DNA from: Roridomyces roridus
Lineage: Eukaryota > Basidiomycota > Agaricomycetes > Agaricales > Mycenaceae
Assembly: GCA_029378245.1 (NCBI GenBank)
Contig: JARKIF010000014.1
Span: 992,001-1,056,000, forward strand
Direction: 5' to 3'
DNA: 64,000 bases
Shown: one piece after another, positions 1 through 11,285 of the stretch
Position numbering within the stretch: position 1 is the first letter of the stretch
How the letters are laid out: each line of letters begins with the position of its first letter
Translations under genes and position numbers: made by a program
Notes under the pieces: model-generated
Databases searched by the model: none
Seen by the model: only the letters and a program-made list of their open reading frames with translations
What the model was told of the DNA's origin: nothing

Positions 1-1399
1 TTTGGCGACGGAATCGAGAATAGCCTGCTTCTGCTCTCTCTCCTCGCCGGAAGCCTCCTTGACCTCTCGCTTGCAGTGTTCTTCGATCAAGCGGTAAAAG
101 TCGGCTTCGGGTCGCCGACACTCCTGCGGCCAGGCGTCCTTGAGAGCGTAGACGGTTGGCTCCTCCGCGTTGACGTCCTGCTCCTTCGCGTCGACGTCCT
201 CCTCCAGGATCACTCGGAACACTCGAGTCGCACGACCGAAAAGGCCGTCCGATCGAGAGAGAATGTTGCCGAACGTAAAACACCTGACGATCTCCAGCTC
301 CCCAGTGTGCGAATTGTATCGAGCGGCGCGGATCCAAAGATGCTCGCCGTCGATGTCCTCCGCACCCCACCCCTTGTAAGCCTGGATGTTGCTGACCGCT
401 TTTCGCATCCGCTCCTGTTCTGGTTCCGTCGGGAGCGATATTGTGTCGTCGGCCCCTCGCATCAGGGGCGTGGAGTAGCCCTGTGGATTGTATAATCGCC
501 AGAGAAAGGTGGGCAGGTGCTTCTTCTCGGTCGTGAAGTCAAAGGACTCTGTGACGGAGAAACCGCTCCGGTCGAAGCGGAAGATACGAGCTTTTGTGCG
601 GGCGAAGACGGCCACGACATAGACAAAACAGCTTCCCGATGCCATGAGGAGATTACGGGCACCCTTGGCAAGCTGGGTAAGCGCGTTATGGGCGTCTTGT
701 GAGTCTCTGATCCCTCGCCGTTTATCGTCCATTATGTCGATCTTGTATTTCAACTCAATGACCGTGCCAGCCTGCGCCCAAACCCAGTCACCACTGTGCG
801 AGATCTGGCCAGGTTTGGAACCCGTAATGTCGGGCATCGTGTGGTGTTCCTGTTGATCCCCATCCTCGACGGACGGAAATCTCGTGTTGCTCGTGTCGTG
901 GAAACTGGGTTTGGTGGCGGGGGGAAATCTATGACGACTTTATTCAAGTATTTGATCTATTCGGTGGCGGCGGTGAGTAGATGTTAGACAAGATGGAGAG
1001 GATGAGACTGACCATGGGTCCCGTCATGTCCTTCTCTTTCTCCGCATTCTCGAGCTTTTTGGCTACGGTCTCCAGTATGTATGCAGCCTTCTTCACAATG
1101 GGGCCTATTTGAACAGGCTGTCCTGGCCCCATCGCATCAAGAAACGAGGACACGTCCTGTATGTCGAATTTGTTCTTCAGCATGTCGTGCCAGACTCGCT
1201 TCGCTTCAAGGTTGTCTCGCTTGCGAGATTCGGAGGTGTTGGCCTGGTAGTTGAGACTCGGTCCCGGTAGTCTCTTGCGGGGGGTGGCAGACTCGACGCG
1301 AGGTTCGCCCCCTTCTGCACGCGACGCGTCGTCGGCGCTGGGTTCAAGCGGGGAATCCTCGTCGAGAGATGCTTTGGTATCGATAGATGAGTTGGTCAT
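1..1399 (-). CDS. FunK1-type fungal protein kinase, N-terminal part (runs off window start)
   Basis: Two exons are readable. Exon 1 runs from the ATG at 1399 (MTNSSIDTK) to about 1013, where a GTCAGT donor lies. Exon 2 begins near 880 and stays open to base 1. Exon 2 carries landmarks of the basidiomycete FunK1 family (PF17667-type): VIELKYKI, RIFRFDRSGFSVTESF, FLWRLY, GDGLFGRATRVFRV-like text, and YALKDAWPQECRRPEA, where the lysine is the likely ATP-binding residue. The catalytic loop and C-terminus lie outside the window. The first ~130 residues are a low-complexity leader plus a helical region. FunK1 kinases form large expanded families in mushrooms; substrates are generally unknown. The exact 3' splice site of the intron is uncertain (two candidate AGs). 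The family call is firm. Confidence 0.88.
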
Positions 1400-1830
1400 G
1401 TTGGTGAAGAAGAAAGAAAGACCGGCGCCCACTCACAATGATCTCAACTTCCTAGTAAGCGCGCTGTGGGTCTCGAGAACAATGGCACGTCAACGTGATT
1501 TGATGGCGGAATGTCTTGCCAGATTGGGATTGAGGCTCACGTGTGAACACGTGCCTGGCAGTGGCGCTCGCCTCTCAGGCCCTCCCCAAAACGCACATGC
1601 TGGTGGAGAAGTACAAATTGCTCATGTAGATACACCGATATCTACAGACAGAATAAAAGGATGTTTTAATTCTGGAAAAGCTGCGTTCAGTCCCACTGTT
1701 CACAGTTCGACTCGGAATTCCCGTCGTCAAGTCCCATCTGCACGGCTCTCCGTCAACTGATCTCTGTGTTCGCCACCGCTCCTCTCGGTTTGGGTAAAAG
1801 TAGTGAACGTGAGCGCCGTCTTTCCATGTC

Positions 1831-2002
1831 TCAGCGTGAAACGACTCGGTGCCAGCGCCAGAGAACACGTTGTCGGAGGACGTATTGGCGGTTGTTGAGG
1901 ATTAGGAGCAGAAGGAAGGTCAGGACGGCAAGGCGGCCTGTTAGCATTGGCGCGAATTGCAGCAGTGAGTCCAGTTCCCCACTCACTTGATAACAAATTC
2001 AT
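1831..2002 (-). CDS. possible 40-aa single-pass membrane peptide
   Basis: Two exons (2002-1987 and 1937-1831) joined through a GTGAGT...CTAACAG intron would encode about 40 residues. The predicted peptide begins MNLLSSRLAVLTFLLLLIL and ends in a strongly basic, Trp-containing tail. One hydrophobic segment followed by positive charge is the only visible property. No family is recognised. Support rests on the good splice signals and the peptide's composition alone, so this may be chance. Confidence 0.3.
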
Positions 2003-3427
2003 CTCGACTAAGGTTTATGATCCTTCCGACGATGAAATCCGTTCGGGCATGATTTTTTCCGACGCGCGATCTCAATAACTATGCTCGCAGTTGGCAGGCG
2101 TGTTTGAGTTTTGTACCTCCAATATTGACGACCTATCGGAAGGATCAATGCGCGGCTCCATGATAGCACCTGAACTTGCCCAAGCTGCGACCGCCCCATA
2201 AATCCGTGTAATAATTCGCGGGCAGCAAGCTAGCCGCTCAATTTAGCAAATCGGTCCTTCGGACACACAAAGAGCTGCCATTGAACCAGCATACAAATCG
2301 GCAGCGTGTACTTGTTGAGCGTCCAGATTCGATGGCAATAGAAACATCGGACAATGGCCGCAATGAAAGCACCGAGCATGGGTGTATCAGACGCAGAGAG
2401 CCACATGTCGTTGAGGAATATGCTGTTTCCGTAGCCCGACGCAAATCAGTGCCACGAGTCGGCAATGTACATGACAATCGACGCCAGGTCCAAGGTGCTA
2501 CAAGTACTTTGCACTTGATTAGTGACACCCACGAAAACAGCGCGTTTAAAGTGTTACACACCAAGATTCTTGAAGTTCAAGTACTAGTCTTGGCTCTGAA
2601 CGAGAGCACCCACAGTGAAAAGAAACGCGTGGGATCAACGTGTGGTAGTCGCAGTGTGCGGTGGGCAAAGCTTGAAGGGATGGCGTGGACAGTAAGCTCT
2701 ATGCCGCCTAATCTTCAACGGAATCGCTGCGCTTTGCACGAGCTCTGCGCAGTGTTTGATCACGGAATCGCGAGAAGGAAGCTGAAATGAGTTGCATGTC
2801 CTTTATTAAATGAGCGTATAGAGAACACACCCAATGTAGTTGGCTCCTGGACAAATCCACTGTCCTGCTCGTCGCTCGACCCACCGACCAGTTGAAATTC
2901 CCTTCACTCGTCCCAGTTCCCCAATACGTCGGATTCGCGATAAGTCGACTGAGATGAAACAGCAGAGCCGGCGGGGCATGGTGGTCGTTGGCAAGCCTCG
3001 GTAACCCAACGTCTGGCAGCCTGGGACACATCAGATTTCGCAAGCCCAAAACGGCGAGCAGAGAACCAATACTTGGTTATTGTAATAAATCAGAACACGC
3101 CCCGCGGAGACGACTTCTGGTGAGCCTAAAGACCGAGAATATGCAGCATGGATTCTGCCTTGAATCAGCATTCAACAGGGCGCCACTGGCTCAGCGGTCA
3201 TGATAATTCGACCAAAGCTGATCGACACTCTCCGGAGGTCGAGGGTTCGAAATCGGAGCCCGGGTGGTAGGTTCAACCCCAGCGCTTAACAGCTGCATAT
3301 GGGGTACGCGTTCCTTTTGTTCGCACCTCGGACACGCCGGACCTGCCATTAATTTATAACTTGTCTTGACCGCCATCAAACTACCCTTCATCTTGCCTTC
3401 ATGTGCACAAACTTGGCTTCCAACACC
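2003..3427. other. intergenic region with no supported gene; tRNA-like patch near 3183-3260
   Basis: I see no convincing coding exon on either strand. Near 3188 there is an exact match to the Pol III A-box consensus (TGGCTCAGCGG), followed by a B-box-like GGTTCGAAATC near 3246. No acceptor stem pairs across it, so it is not called as a tRNA. Confidence 0.5.
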
Positions 3428-4429
3428 ATGTCTCATCCAACCCTGGTGTCTCTTGCACCGTTGCCCCCAACCAACGCACCCTATCGTTACGAGTGGAAAA
3501 GTGGCAGACTTAATGACAATGCCTCAGATATCACTGCCTTCAGCACCAGTCTCGACACGCGTGATGAAATCCCCAAAATCGGGCGCGGTTGCATCGTGTG
3601 TGGTGAAAAACCCATTGAGCACGCGCACATCATGCCAGAGTCAGACAAAGAACTGGTGTGTGCGATTTTCCCTCGCCCTCCCAATGTACTGTACTGACAA
3701 TCGACAGTGGGATGAGCTGCGTGATCGTGGATATGTACCACCTGAAGCCAAACCTGTTCACACTGAACCCAGGAATGGCATGACGTTGTGTCCGAACCAC
3801 CGTAAGAACTTTGACGGCTATAAAGCCTTCGTCCGGTACGTGGACCAGGTGCGTGTGCCAAAGTAATCCACTTGATCTTTGGAAACAACTTGGTGCAGAT
3901 AAAGGCATACGTCTGGTTCGAATTCCCTCGGTTTGAGAAAGACGACGATGGTTCTTTGACCCCCATCCGCGGCAACTTCCACGGGACGAAAATGTACCTC
4001 AAACCGGAGCACCCGCGAGCTCCTATCTACTCGCTGTTCCTGATACACGAAGAGGCGGCGCGCGGTCATAATCCTTTCCATCGCACAATAGGCGATGATG
4101 TGGATCTGTATTCGGTGCAATATTCCCAAGACATTCAGGCCGCATTGTCCAGAGTTCAATCTCAATCCATGCCGCCCTTCACCTCAACATCAGCAACCAC
4201 AGCTTCGTCGCAGGGCGCGTCGTCAACTTCACCTTATGGTGGCAATTCTTTCTCGTCCGGTAGCCGTATGCTTGTTTTGTCTTCCCTAGACGAAGCCAGA
4301 TCCCAGATTTTGACTTGTGCGAAGAACAGTGAATCTTGGCGGCAGATGACTAGGGAAACCATGTCTTTTGATGGCACAGCTGAGGAAAATTTTGCATTAT
4401 ATCGGCGGAGTGTTGGATTTGCAGCATAG
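3428..4429 (+). CDS. HNH endonuclease-domain protein
   Basis: Three exons: 3428-3655, 3708-3848 and 3899-4429, with GT-AG introns in phase 0, giving about 299 aa. An upstream in-frame ATG at 3401 is also possible. Residues ~55-120 carry an HNH-type fold (PF13391-like): CIVCGEKPIEHAHIMPES, then WDELRDRGYVPPEAKPVH and NGMTLCPNHRKNFDGYKAF. The HAH pair and the Cys pairs are the expected metal and catalytic positions. The second half is a Ser/Thr-rich linker and a short helical end without a known domain. Proteins of this kind are common and species-variable in Agaricomycetes; the biological role is unknown. The splice joins restore the conserved motif exactly, so the model is reliable. Confidence 0.85.
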
Positions 4430-4549
4430 CATGCGTACAGTATCATCACCAGACGAAAACAAGAAGATTCCTCAGCCTAATGCTCGTAGAATGATACAAA
4501 TTAGCCAATCGATACAGATAGTAGTGCCCAAGGCTGCCCCGCTCACGAC

Positions 4550-6041
4550 TTACTTCTTTGCCGCCTGCAACCGCTGCCGCCGCTCAATCACCTGCGCAGG
4601 CCTCAACGCAGCAAGATCCCGAGAAGACTCGGGATGCTTGCCCTGCGCGTGTCCAACCAGCTCGTCCCACGCCGAGTTGCCCGCAAACGCTTGCTTGCAT
4701 GTGCGACAATGCATCGTCCCCATCGGCGAGGTGTCGAAAAGAAGCGGGAGATGGCTCAGCCCAAGTTGTTTTGGTCGACTTGGGGGTGGAGGCGGAGGCG
4801 GGGGTAGAGGTTGAGGCGGGGGTAGAAGCTGAGGCGGGGGTAGAGGCTGAGGCTGAGTCTGAGGCTGATTTTGCACTCGAAAAACTCGGACTTGGGGTGC
4901 AGACCCTGGAGGGGGCTGAGGCTGAGGCTTTTCGGCCACAGCTGCAGTTGGGGGATGAGATGGAGGCCCTGGTGGGGAGATGATCTCCACATCAGGATCA
5001 GAGCCAGAACCATTAGGTCGTGGCTCTGGAGTCCGTTGTCGTTTCATACTGCCCATAGGTGGCGTGGGGATCTGCAGGGCAGGCAGTCGTGTAGGTTGGG
5101 GTGCGCTACCTGTACCGGTGTTGTTCAACTGAAGCGGGGTATTCGGACTAGAAGTTGACAACGCAGGCGCGGTCGCGCGCTTCGGGAGAATAGGGCGGGG
5201 AGCAGAGGAAAATACGTGGGGGCGGTAAACTGGTGAGGGATCAGGACCGGAGACGATCTGAACCTCTGGGTCAGATTCAGGTGTCCGCTTGCGCTTGAGC
5301 GATGGAGGTGAAGCGGTGGGCGGTATGGGAGGTGTCGAAACGACGACTGGGGGAGATTGGAAACCGACAGAAGATACCACAGATGGCGAGGGCGGGGGAG
5401 ATTGGGGTGGTTGTGCAGCCGCAGACGAGTCCACCGCCATATTGGTAGACGGAGAGGCGCTACGGTCAGTCTAGTAACGGCGGCGTTAAGGGGGAAAATT
5501 TTCAGGAAAGACGCCATTGAGCTCACTATATTCAACGCAGCCCTTAGTCCATCGCGTTCAGCCCGGAGACGCGCCAGATGTAACAGGACCTTGACGGTCT
5601 TGGAGCGCTCCGTCTTGAGAGCTGCTTGTGCCGCCTGCAGCTCATTCTGCAAGCTTGCATTCATCTCCTGGGTTCGCGTCGCAAAGCGTTCGGCCTCTGC
5701 TTGAGCTTTGCGAGCAAGCCCTGCGACACTTGTTGCATGGGCGTTCTTGACCTGTAACAGGTCGCGTTCGGCAATAATGCGCGAGTTGGCGTCCCGGAGT
5801 TGTTTCACTTTTTCCGTCGAGTGTGCAAGCCGCCGGCGGAGTTGATGGATTTCGTCCGAGCTGGCGGCAGCAGCCAAGGCGACTGCGTCGTATTGGAAGT
5901 GCAGGAGCCCCTCCCGGCCGGCTGCTTTTTCTGCACGTTGGTATTCGAGAACCGAGCTTGGTATTCGTGGGGAGTCTTGCTGTTGTATGCATTAAAGTCT
6001 AGCAGGTTTTGGAGAGCACAATGACACACCTCGGAATTCAT
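4550..6041 (-). CDS. coiled-coil / proline-rich / C-terminal zinc-finger protein (member A of a divergent pair)
   Basis: Proposed exons: 6041-6030 (MNSE), 5979-5527 and 5470-4550, about 461 aa. Residues ~30-150 are strongly heptad-like (QLRRRLAHSTEKVKQL, LARLRAERDGLRAALN). The middle is very rich in Pro and Ser with two basic/acidic patches (KRKRTPESDPEVQIV and KRQRTPEPRP) and a long polyproline run. The end has MHCRTCKQAF, then W, HAQGKHPE and a basic helix: a C2H2-like finger (C-x2-C ... H-x4-H). The layout and the W..L..H....HPE..RD signature recur in the gene at 7447-8834. A nuclear or DNA-associated role is possible but unproven. The first mini-exon is the least certain part. Confidence 0.7.
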
Positions 6042-6220
6042 ATGCGCCCACAAACACCACAGTTAACATTCAAAAGAATCAGCTTCCCACACCGTCAGAG
6101 TGATACAGAATCTTCTCCGCGCCTTGGAGGTAACGGAGATGAGCGCCGGGCAAACAGAGTCGGGAAGAGCATCACACCTTTTGGCCAAGAAATGATAGCA
6201 ATAGGGATGGATTTATCAGA

Positions 6221-6497
6221 TTAGGGACTCGACGACACTGGCTGTTGTGGGGGTACCGACTCCCCCGTTTGTCTCCAACGCAAAACACCGCCCACAAGAA
6301 GTGCTGTGGTGGGAGTAAGGAATGAATGAATGAAAAGAGGTAAATGAAAACGAGATACCGATGCCAAACACGCCGACAACTCTTTTGCCTAACCGGCCTC
6401 CTGGTGCTGCCTCGCGGGCACTCCAAAGCGCGTAAACTCCCAACCCAGTCAAAGTCGCTGTCCCGCTGACCCGACATGCAAGGCATTCAGTGGCCAT
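6221..6497 (-). CDS. DMAC1-like (DUF4536) small mitochondrial membrane protein
   Basis: Two exons, 6497-6359 and 6303-6221, joined in phase 1 across a 55-nt intron, give 73 aa. The start MATECLACRVSGTATLTGLG and the basic linker followed by a second hydrophobic stretch (VVGVFGI then ALLVGGVLRW) match the DUF4536 pattern (CLxCRxxGT...YAL). In animals, DMAC1 helps assemble the distal membrane arm of respiratory complex I. Two short membrane segments fit. The gene sits between the divergent coiled-coil pair, on the same strand as member A and 180 bp upstream of its start. Confidence 0.75.
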
Positions 6498-7446
6498 TTT
6501 TGGCGGTGTTCAGGAAGGCTTGGTAGTCGAGACAAAAGAGATTTTCGATATTACTTATGTAAGCGATACCTCGTTCTCTTCCCCGTCGATGGTCAATCCA
6601 AAGCGCCCGCCGACCGGAGGAGGTCTTGTCTAATAGTCCACTGCTTTCTTTTCTCCGAATTATTCCAACTTTCGTGCTCTTCAAGGCGCATCATGCTGTC
6701 AACATGCAATATTCAGATCTGCCACGGATGGCTAATGTTGAAATAATGGCTTCACCTGCCCGCGGCTTCATGGGCTGCGGTCTTACTCACAATAGTCCTC
6801 GGTCTACTTTGAGAGGTTTGTGCTTGGAATGCGACTGGTCAAGACAACAGCAACAGAAGTCTGCCTCTTTGAATCGAAGGTCCTCGCCGCCCTCGCCGCC
6901 ACCAACGGGCAACCAAGGCAACAATGGTTCAGCAGCACAATTGTCCCTCCATGAAAAGCTAGAGAATGTCCTCCCTACTGGACGTCAAGGCTTTTGTTTT
7001 GCACTTGTGTTTTCGAACACTCTCCTTCAAGAACGGAAGCCCAGAATACACAGAATCCTCGAGATAGCAGCTCACAATATGCCCATTATGGAAGGTCGTG
7101 CCCAGTCAATCTCGAATTGTCTGCGCGCCCTTCCACTTTGTTGTTCAATTCAACCCAAGAATCCGATGTCTATACGGCTCGACAGCCTCATGCCCGGCCA
7201 AAGGAAAATGATTCCGCGGACTCTAATTGTCTCCGTACGTCACTTCCCACATTCATCCCCAGAGCTTCCGCTCATCCTTTTTGTCTAGCTGAATCCGTGA
7301 CCGGAGCGTGATGGCGTGACTGCCTATTGTCTTTTTGTTCTTTGCAAGATGATAAGACGCGCTTGGACCCACAGCAGTTCATCTACTCCCCGCGCGCCTT
7401 TGAATCCCCTCGATCTTGTGGCTGGCCCCAATACAATACACTACTG
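6498..7446. other. intergenic region; one long open frame without support
   Basis: A frame on the plus strand stays open from 6626 to 7288. It lacks a good start and shows no recognisable motif or membrane segment. I treat it as non-coding or as 5' leader of the downstream gene. Confidence 0.4.
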
Positions 7447-8834
7447 ATGATTCCCTCAATTGTGGTACTTGTGATCTCCAATTTGAAATGTGATTTCTGA
7501 TTCCGCGGAACAGTCTCCCCCTCCAGTTACACCGCCTGTTGGTGCAACCCGCCCCCCGCTTACCCCGAAGGTCAACCAAGCCCACGGAACGTCTCTACGT
7601 CGCTATCCCTTCATCCGCCGAGCGCCGCAGAGCCCGATGACACCACAACATCATCAGTCGTTCACCCAGGCCAACGCTCGCGTCATGCATGAGCATCTTC
7701 AGCAACATCATACGAAACTCCAGGTCCAACTTCAATCCACTACCACCCCCGCCCAAGCGCCCCCGCCGTCCGTGAAAGCCTTCTTGGATTCGACTCTCCG
7801 AGCCTACGCCGCTCGCTTCCAGACCGAACTCGTTGGAATGCGAACGGCGTGCATGCAGCTCGTGCAGCGCGAGGAGCGCAAATCGGCAGAAATGCGGGAT
7901 ACCTGCGCGAGGCTGGCGCAAGAACGAGATGTTGCGCAGGAGAAGCTACGCGTTCTGCTCGAGCGGCGGAAACGCACGCGTTCCCAGGTCGAGGCTGAAG
8001 AAGCAGAGGCTGCAGTCGGCCTATTGCAGTATCCTCCCCCTCCGACGCCTATTTCGCCACAACAGCTTCCGACGCAGTCCCCGCCACCGCGTTTACTCAG
8101 CCCCTTCGTGTTGGCTGTCCGCCGCAGCCCGCCACGAACGCCTGACCCTGAAGACAGGACTACTTTCGATCTCACCGTGGGATGCGACGAGCTCCCTCTG
8201 CCTCGTGTCAGTAAACGACGCCGCGTGAGCGAGTCGGAGGAGTCGGAGCGGACTTTGGTGGTGACGCCGGAACCCGAGGTGGTGACGAAGGTGCGCGAGA
8301 CGTGCCCACCCGCGCCGCCTGGGTTTGAACTCGGCGAGTGCGATATGGATCTCGAGACGGATTCCGAGGCTGGGTCCGAGTGCGATACACGAAGCAGCTT
8401 TTCTCCCAAGTTGCGGCCAGCCTCCAACTCTCCTCCCAGACTCCTACCACAGTCCACACGAGCGTCACCCATGCTCACTCCACCGCCATCCGCCCCGTTG
8501 GAAAAGGCGCGATTGGACCTCGGATACGTGGATATCATGTACCTGCCCACGAACGGCAAACTCGTGTGCCGTGTTTGTCTGTACGTTCTTACTCGCTTCT
8601 CTTCTGCGTTCTCCATCGCTAACGACTTTCTCTAGCCTCGCTGCGTCAAGTAAAAGCAACAAGTCCGGTACGGGCGCCATTCAAGCGTTTATACCTGGTG
8701 CGTCTTGGGAGATGCTCCGTATCCATTGCGAGGAGGCGCACCCCGAGGCGTGCAGGGATGTCGTCGGGCTGGGCCCGCAGGGCGTGCGTGAGCTGCGAAG
8801 ACGTCTTGGGCTTGGGGTTTCCGTGTTGCCCTGA
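7447..8834 (+). CDS. coiled-coil / proline-rich / C-terminal zinc-finger protein (member B of the divergent pair)
   Basis: Likely exons: 7447-7461 (MIPSI), 7514-8580 and 8636-8834, about 426 aa; the last join (CT|C, phase 2) is clear. The order of parts mirrors the gene at 4550-6041: an N-terminal helix rich in Gln, Arg and Glu (residues ~60-170), a Pro/Ser-rich middle with a basic patch (SKRRRVSESEESERT) next to acidic text, and a C-terminal finger. The finger is LVCRVC, then SWEMLRIHCEEAHPEACRD and VRELRRRL. Cys-x2-Cys and His-x5-His are present, but the stretch between them is longer than in member A. Function unknown. The start is inferred from a plausible 51-nt intron; without it the first ATG is 7637. 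Confidence 0.68.
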
Positions 8835-9023
8835 ACCACTCACATTTTTTACTATTGAATATTTACATTACTGCGATTTTATACATACTTTCACGTCTAG
8901 CTATGCACCATGTTTTGTTTTCGAAAATCAAGCACATCTGATTCTTCTGATGATCCGCCACGGCATGAATCAGGCTCTCTTGGAACGTTCAACTACTCTA
9001 CTGAGATACAGTCCAAGACCTCC

Positions 9024-11163
9024 TTACGCCGCCTCCTTCGCTGGCGGTACAAGCCCAACAAACGACTGCCCGATCTTCGGCTTCCCCTGCCGTACCTGCG
9101 TCGCCGTCTCCCCAATCGTCTTGGGCCACACAACAACGTCCGAGTCCGAGTCCTCCCCAACCGGAATCGGAATCGTCGCTCCCTTTATCGGAAGCGATGC
9201 AAGATACGCTGCATCGTCGTTCAGCGCCTCCTCCGGCCCTCGCCCTCCTAGGTGCCGATCTGAGATGTACCAAATCGGCACCTCGGCAAGGAGGCCTGGA
9301 CCTGTCGGCGAGATATGTGCGTATTGTGGGTGGGTGATTTGGAGTTGTAGGCTGTACTAAGATGCGAGATGGGCCGATGAGTGAGAAGAAAAGAAGAGTG
9401 AGGAAAAAAGAAAAGAAAAATGAGTGCTTACCTCGCGGCCGGCCTCGGTGTAACGGTAGCTCACAGGCCGACAAGGTGGTATGCGCACTTCACCTTCGAG
9501 GCGTTGGTAATGCTCCGTCCCAGGTAAATCACCTTCCTCCAAGCTGTCTCGCGTCGGCGATGGAGGGGGCACACTATCATGATCAGCAGTCCAGCTCTGC
9601 ATCCGTGAGGAACGAGTCTTGTGTTCTGTTGCGGCTGTCGTGTCCATCGGTAAATCCAACAAAACGAGCTCCGATGCAGGCTCCCCGTCCTGCGGCCGCC
9701 CCGTATCTGCCAACCACGCTCGCCCATCCGCCATTCGTTCCAAAGTGCGTGTCTGCCTGGACTGCTCCCTCGGCCGCAAGACCTCCGAAGACGGCAAGAA
9801 ATCCGCCTTGTAGTATCCAACGCTCACCGCCGCTGGTTGGCCCAACAGCTTCAAGGCGTCTGCACTCTTCGACCATAGCAACACCACGAATTCGAGGACC
9901 TGCCCCGTGGTGTAGACTGCCGGGTCTTGTACGCCTAGCTGAGTAAAATATATTAGCGCAAAGCAGAGAGGAAAAGCGAACATACGATCCCCTCAACCTC
10001 GACAACATCCGCCCCGATTCGACCTCGGCCTCCAAAGGGACTAAGCACCCACCCACCAATCGTCTCGCGTTTAAACGGCCAATCTTCGCGCGAGGTAAGA
10101 TAAGGAAACGGCGTAGGCGGGCGTGCGAGTGGGCGGGTCAGCGGGATATACTGCAGTATCATATCCATGTCCTCGCCAATTCCACCAAAGCTATCCCTCG
10201 TCACTCCCACGCCGCACATGAAATTAATCTTGCCCGATGCTGTGGGACTCTATTGGGAAAGAGCGCAGAACGGATCAGGAGCGACGCACGAGGGAGGGGG
10301 ACCAGGGCTTTGGTCTACCAACCCTTTAGATCCAGTATAAAAAGAATGTGATGCGTACGTCGTTATCCGGGTGCTTGACTGGCACGAATTTAGGAAGAGG
10401 CGGGAGCTCGAATGGGAAAACGTAGGTTCCTTTCGGGAATTTGTCCTGAAAAGAAAAGAAGGAAAAAAAGAAAAGATTAATTGAACGTTGTATGTACGAC
10501 TCCTGCGTACCTTGAAAACGCCGGGATTCTGCTCCGTGCGTAGCGGATTGCCCTTTTGGCGGTTCCAGACGTTCGCAGTTAGGCTGACGAGTTGGCCAGA
10601 CGGCGCAGTTGCACTGAGCTGAGTGCCATGAGCACAATCACTGTGAACGCAGAGTTCTTTACCCAAACATCGATACTGGCGATACTCTTGGTCTTTTCGA
10701 GATACAACCGGACTTGTCCCGCAACCCTTGCTGTGGGTTTCAAGGATTAAATTCACCACCCGCGCAAAGGGATGTAGGCCACACCTTCATTATGATACAT
10801 GGCAGCCAAAGACGCGTCATTCCCGTGGTTGTACAAAACGAGGGACAGCCAGTGGCGCGTCTCGCCGATACGAAGAGGCACGACCGTCGCGTGTGCAATA
10901 GTATAAGCACCAAAGTCAGAAGTAGTCTTCGGGGTGGTGCCAGGCATGTCGGGTGGCGGTACTTCCGTGTCATTGGACCATTCCAGCGGAGCACCCAGAG
11001 TAGAGAAATCAGGCCGCCGTCGTTTCTTGACCCGTTCCCCGCCGATCGTGAGCGAGTAGAGGGACGCCACCAAGGAACGCGCTCCAGTCGACTTGATCGA
11101 CGCCGAGTCGGATTTCTTGCCGCCGTCCTTGTTTTTCTTGAGAATGTCGCGCAAGAGAGACAT
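9024..11163 (-). CDS. arrestin-like protein
   Basis: Seven exons: 11163-10785, 10730-10642, 10618-10511, 10445-10359, 10249-9986, 9938-9432 and 9356-9024, 588 aa, all frames consistent. The N-terminal half shows arrestin beta-sandwich features: VRLYLEKTKSIASIDVWVK, LVSLTANVWNR, then FPKGTYVFPFELPPLPKFV and GKINFMCGVGVTRDSF. The C-terminal half has an arrestin-C-like strand set (SYRYTEAGREYSLQLQITH) and the tail EVPIWYISDR. Fungal alpha-arrestins are adaptors that bring ubiquitin ligases to plasma-membrane transporters. I see no clear PPxY motif in the parts I read closely, so the adaptor role is inferred from the fold alone. The intron between exons 2 and 3 is only 23 nt, which is unusually short; an alternative join may exist there. 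Confidence 0.78.
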
Positions 11164-11285
11164 GGCATGCAGGAGTAGCTAGTCCAGTTTATATAGCTCG
11201 GGTGCCATATGGCACACATTGATCGGGAGCATGGGCGCGTTGGCCTCTGCGTAATCTTGGCAAGGGCGGCAAGATAAACACGGTG

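Noticed and set aside
4782..4860. Minisatellite of GGCGGGGGTAGA-like units
   Set aside because: It is the coding sequence of a polyproline run in the coiled-coil/zinc-finger gene.
6626..7288. Long plus-strand open frame of ~220 codons
   Set aside because: No good start codon, no motif or membrane segment, and composition unlike neighbouring exons.
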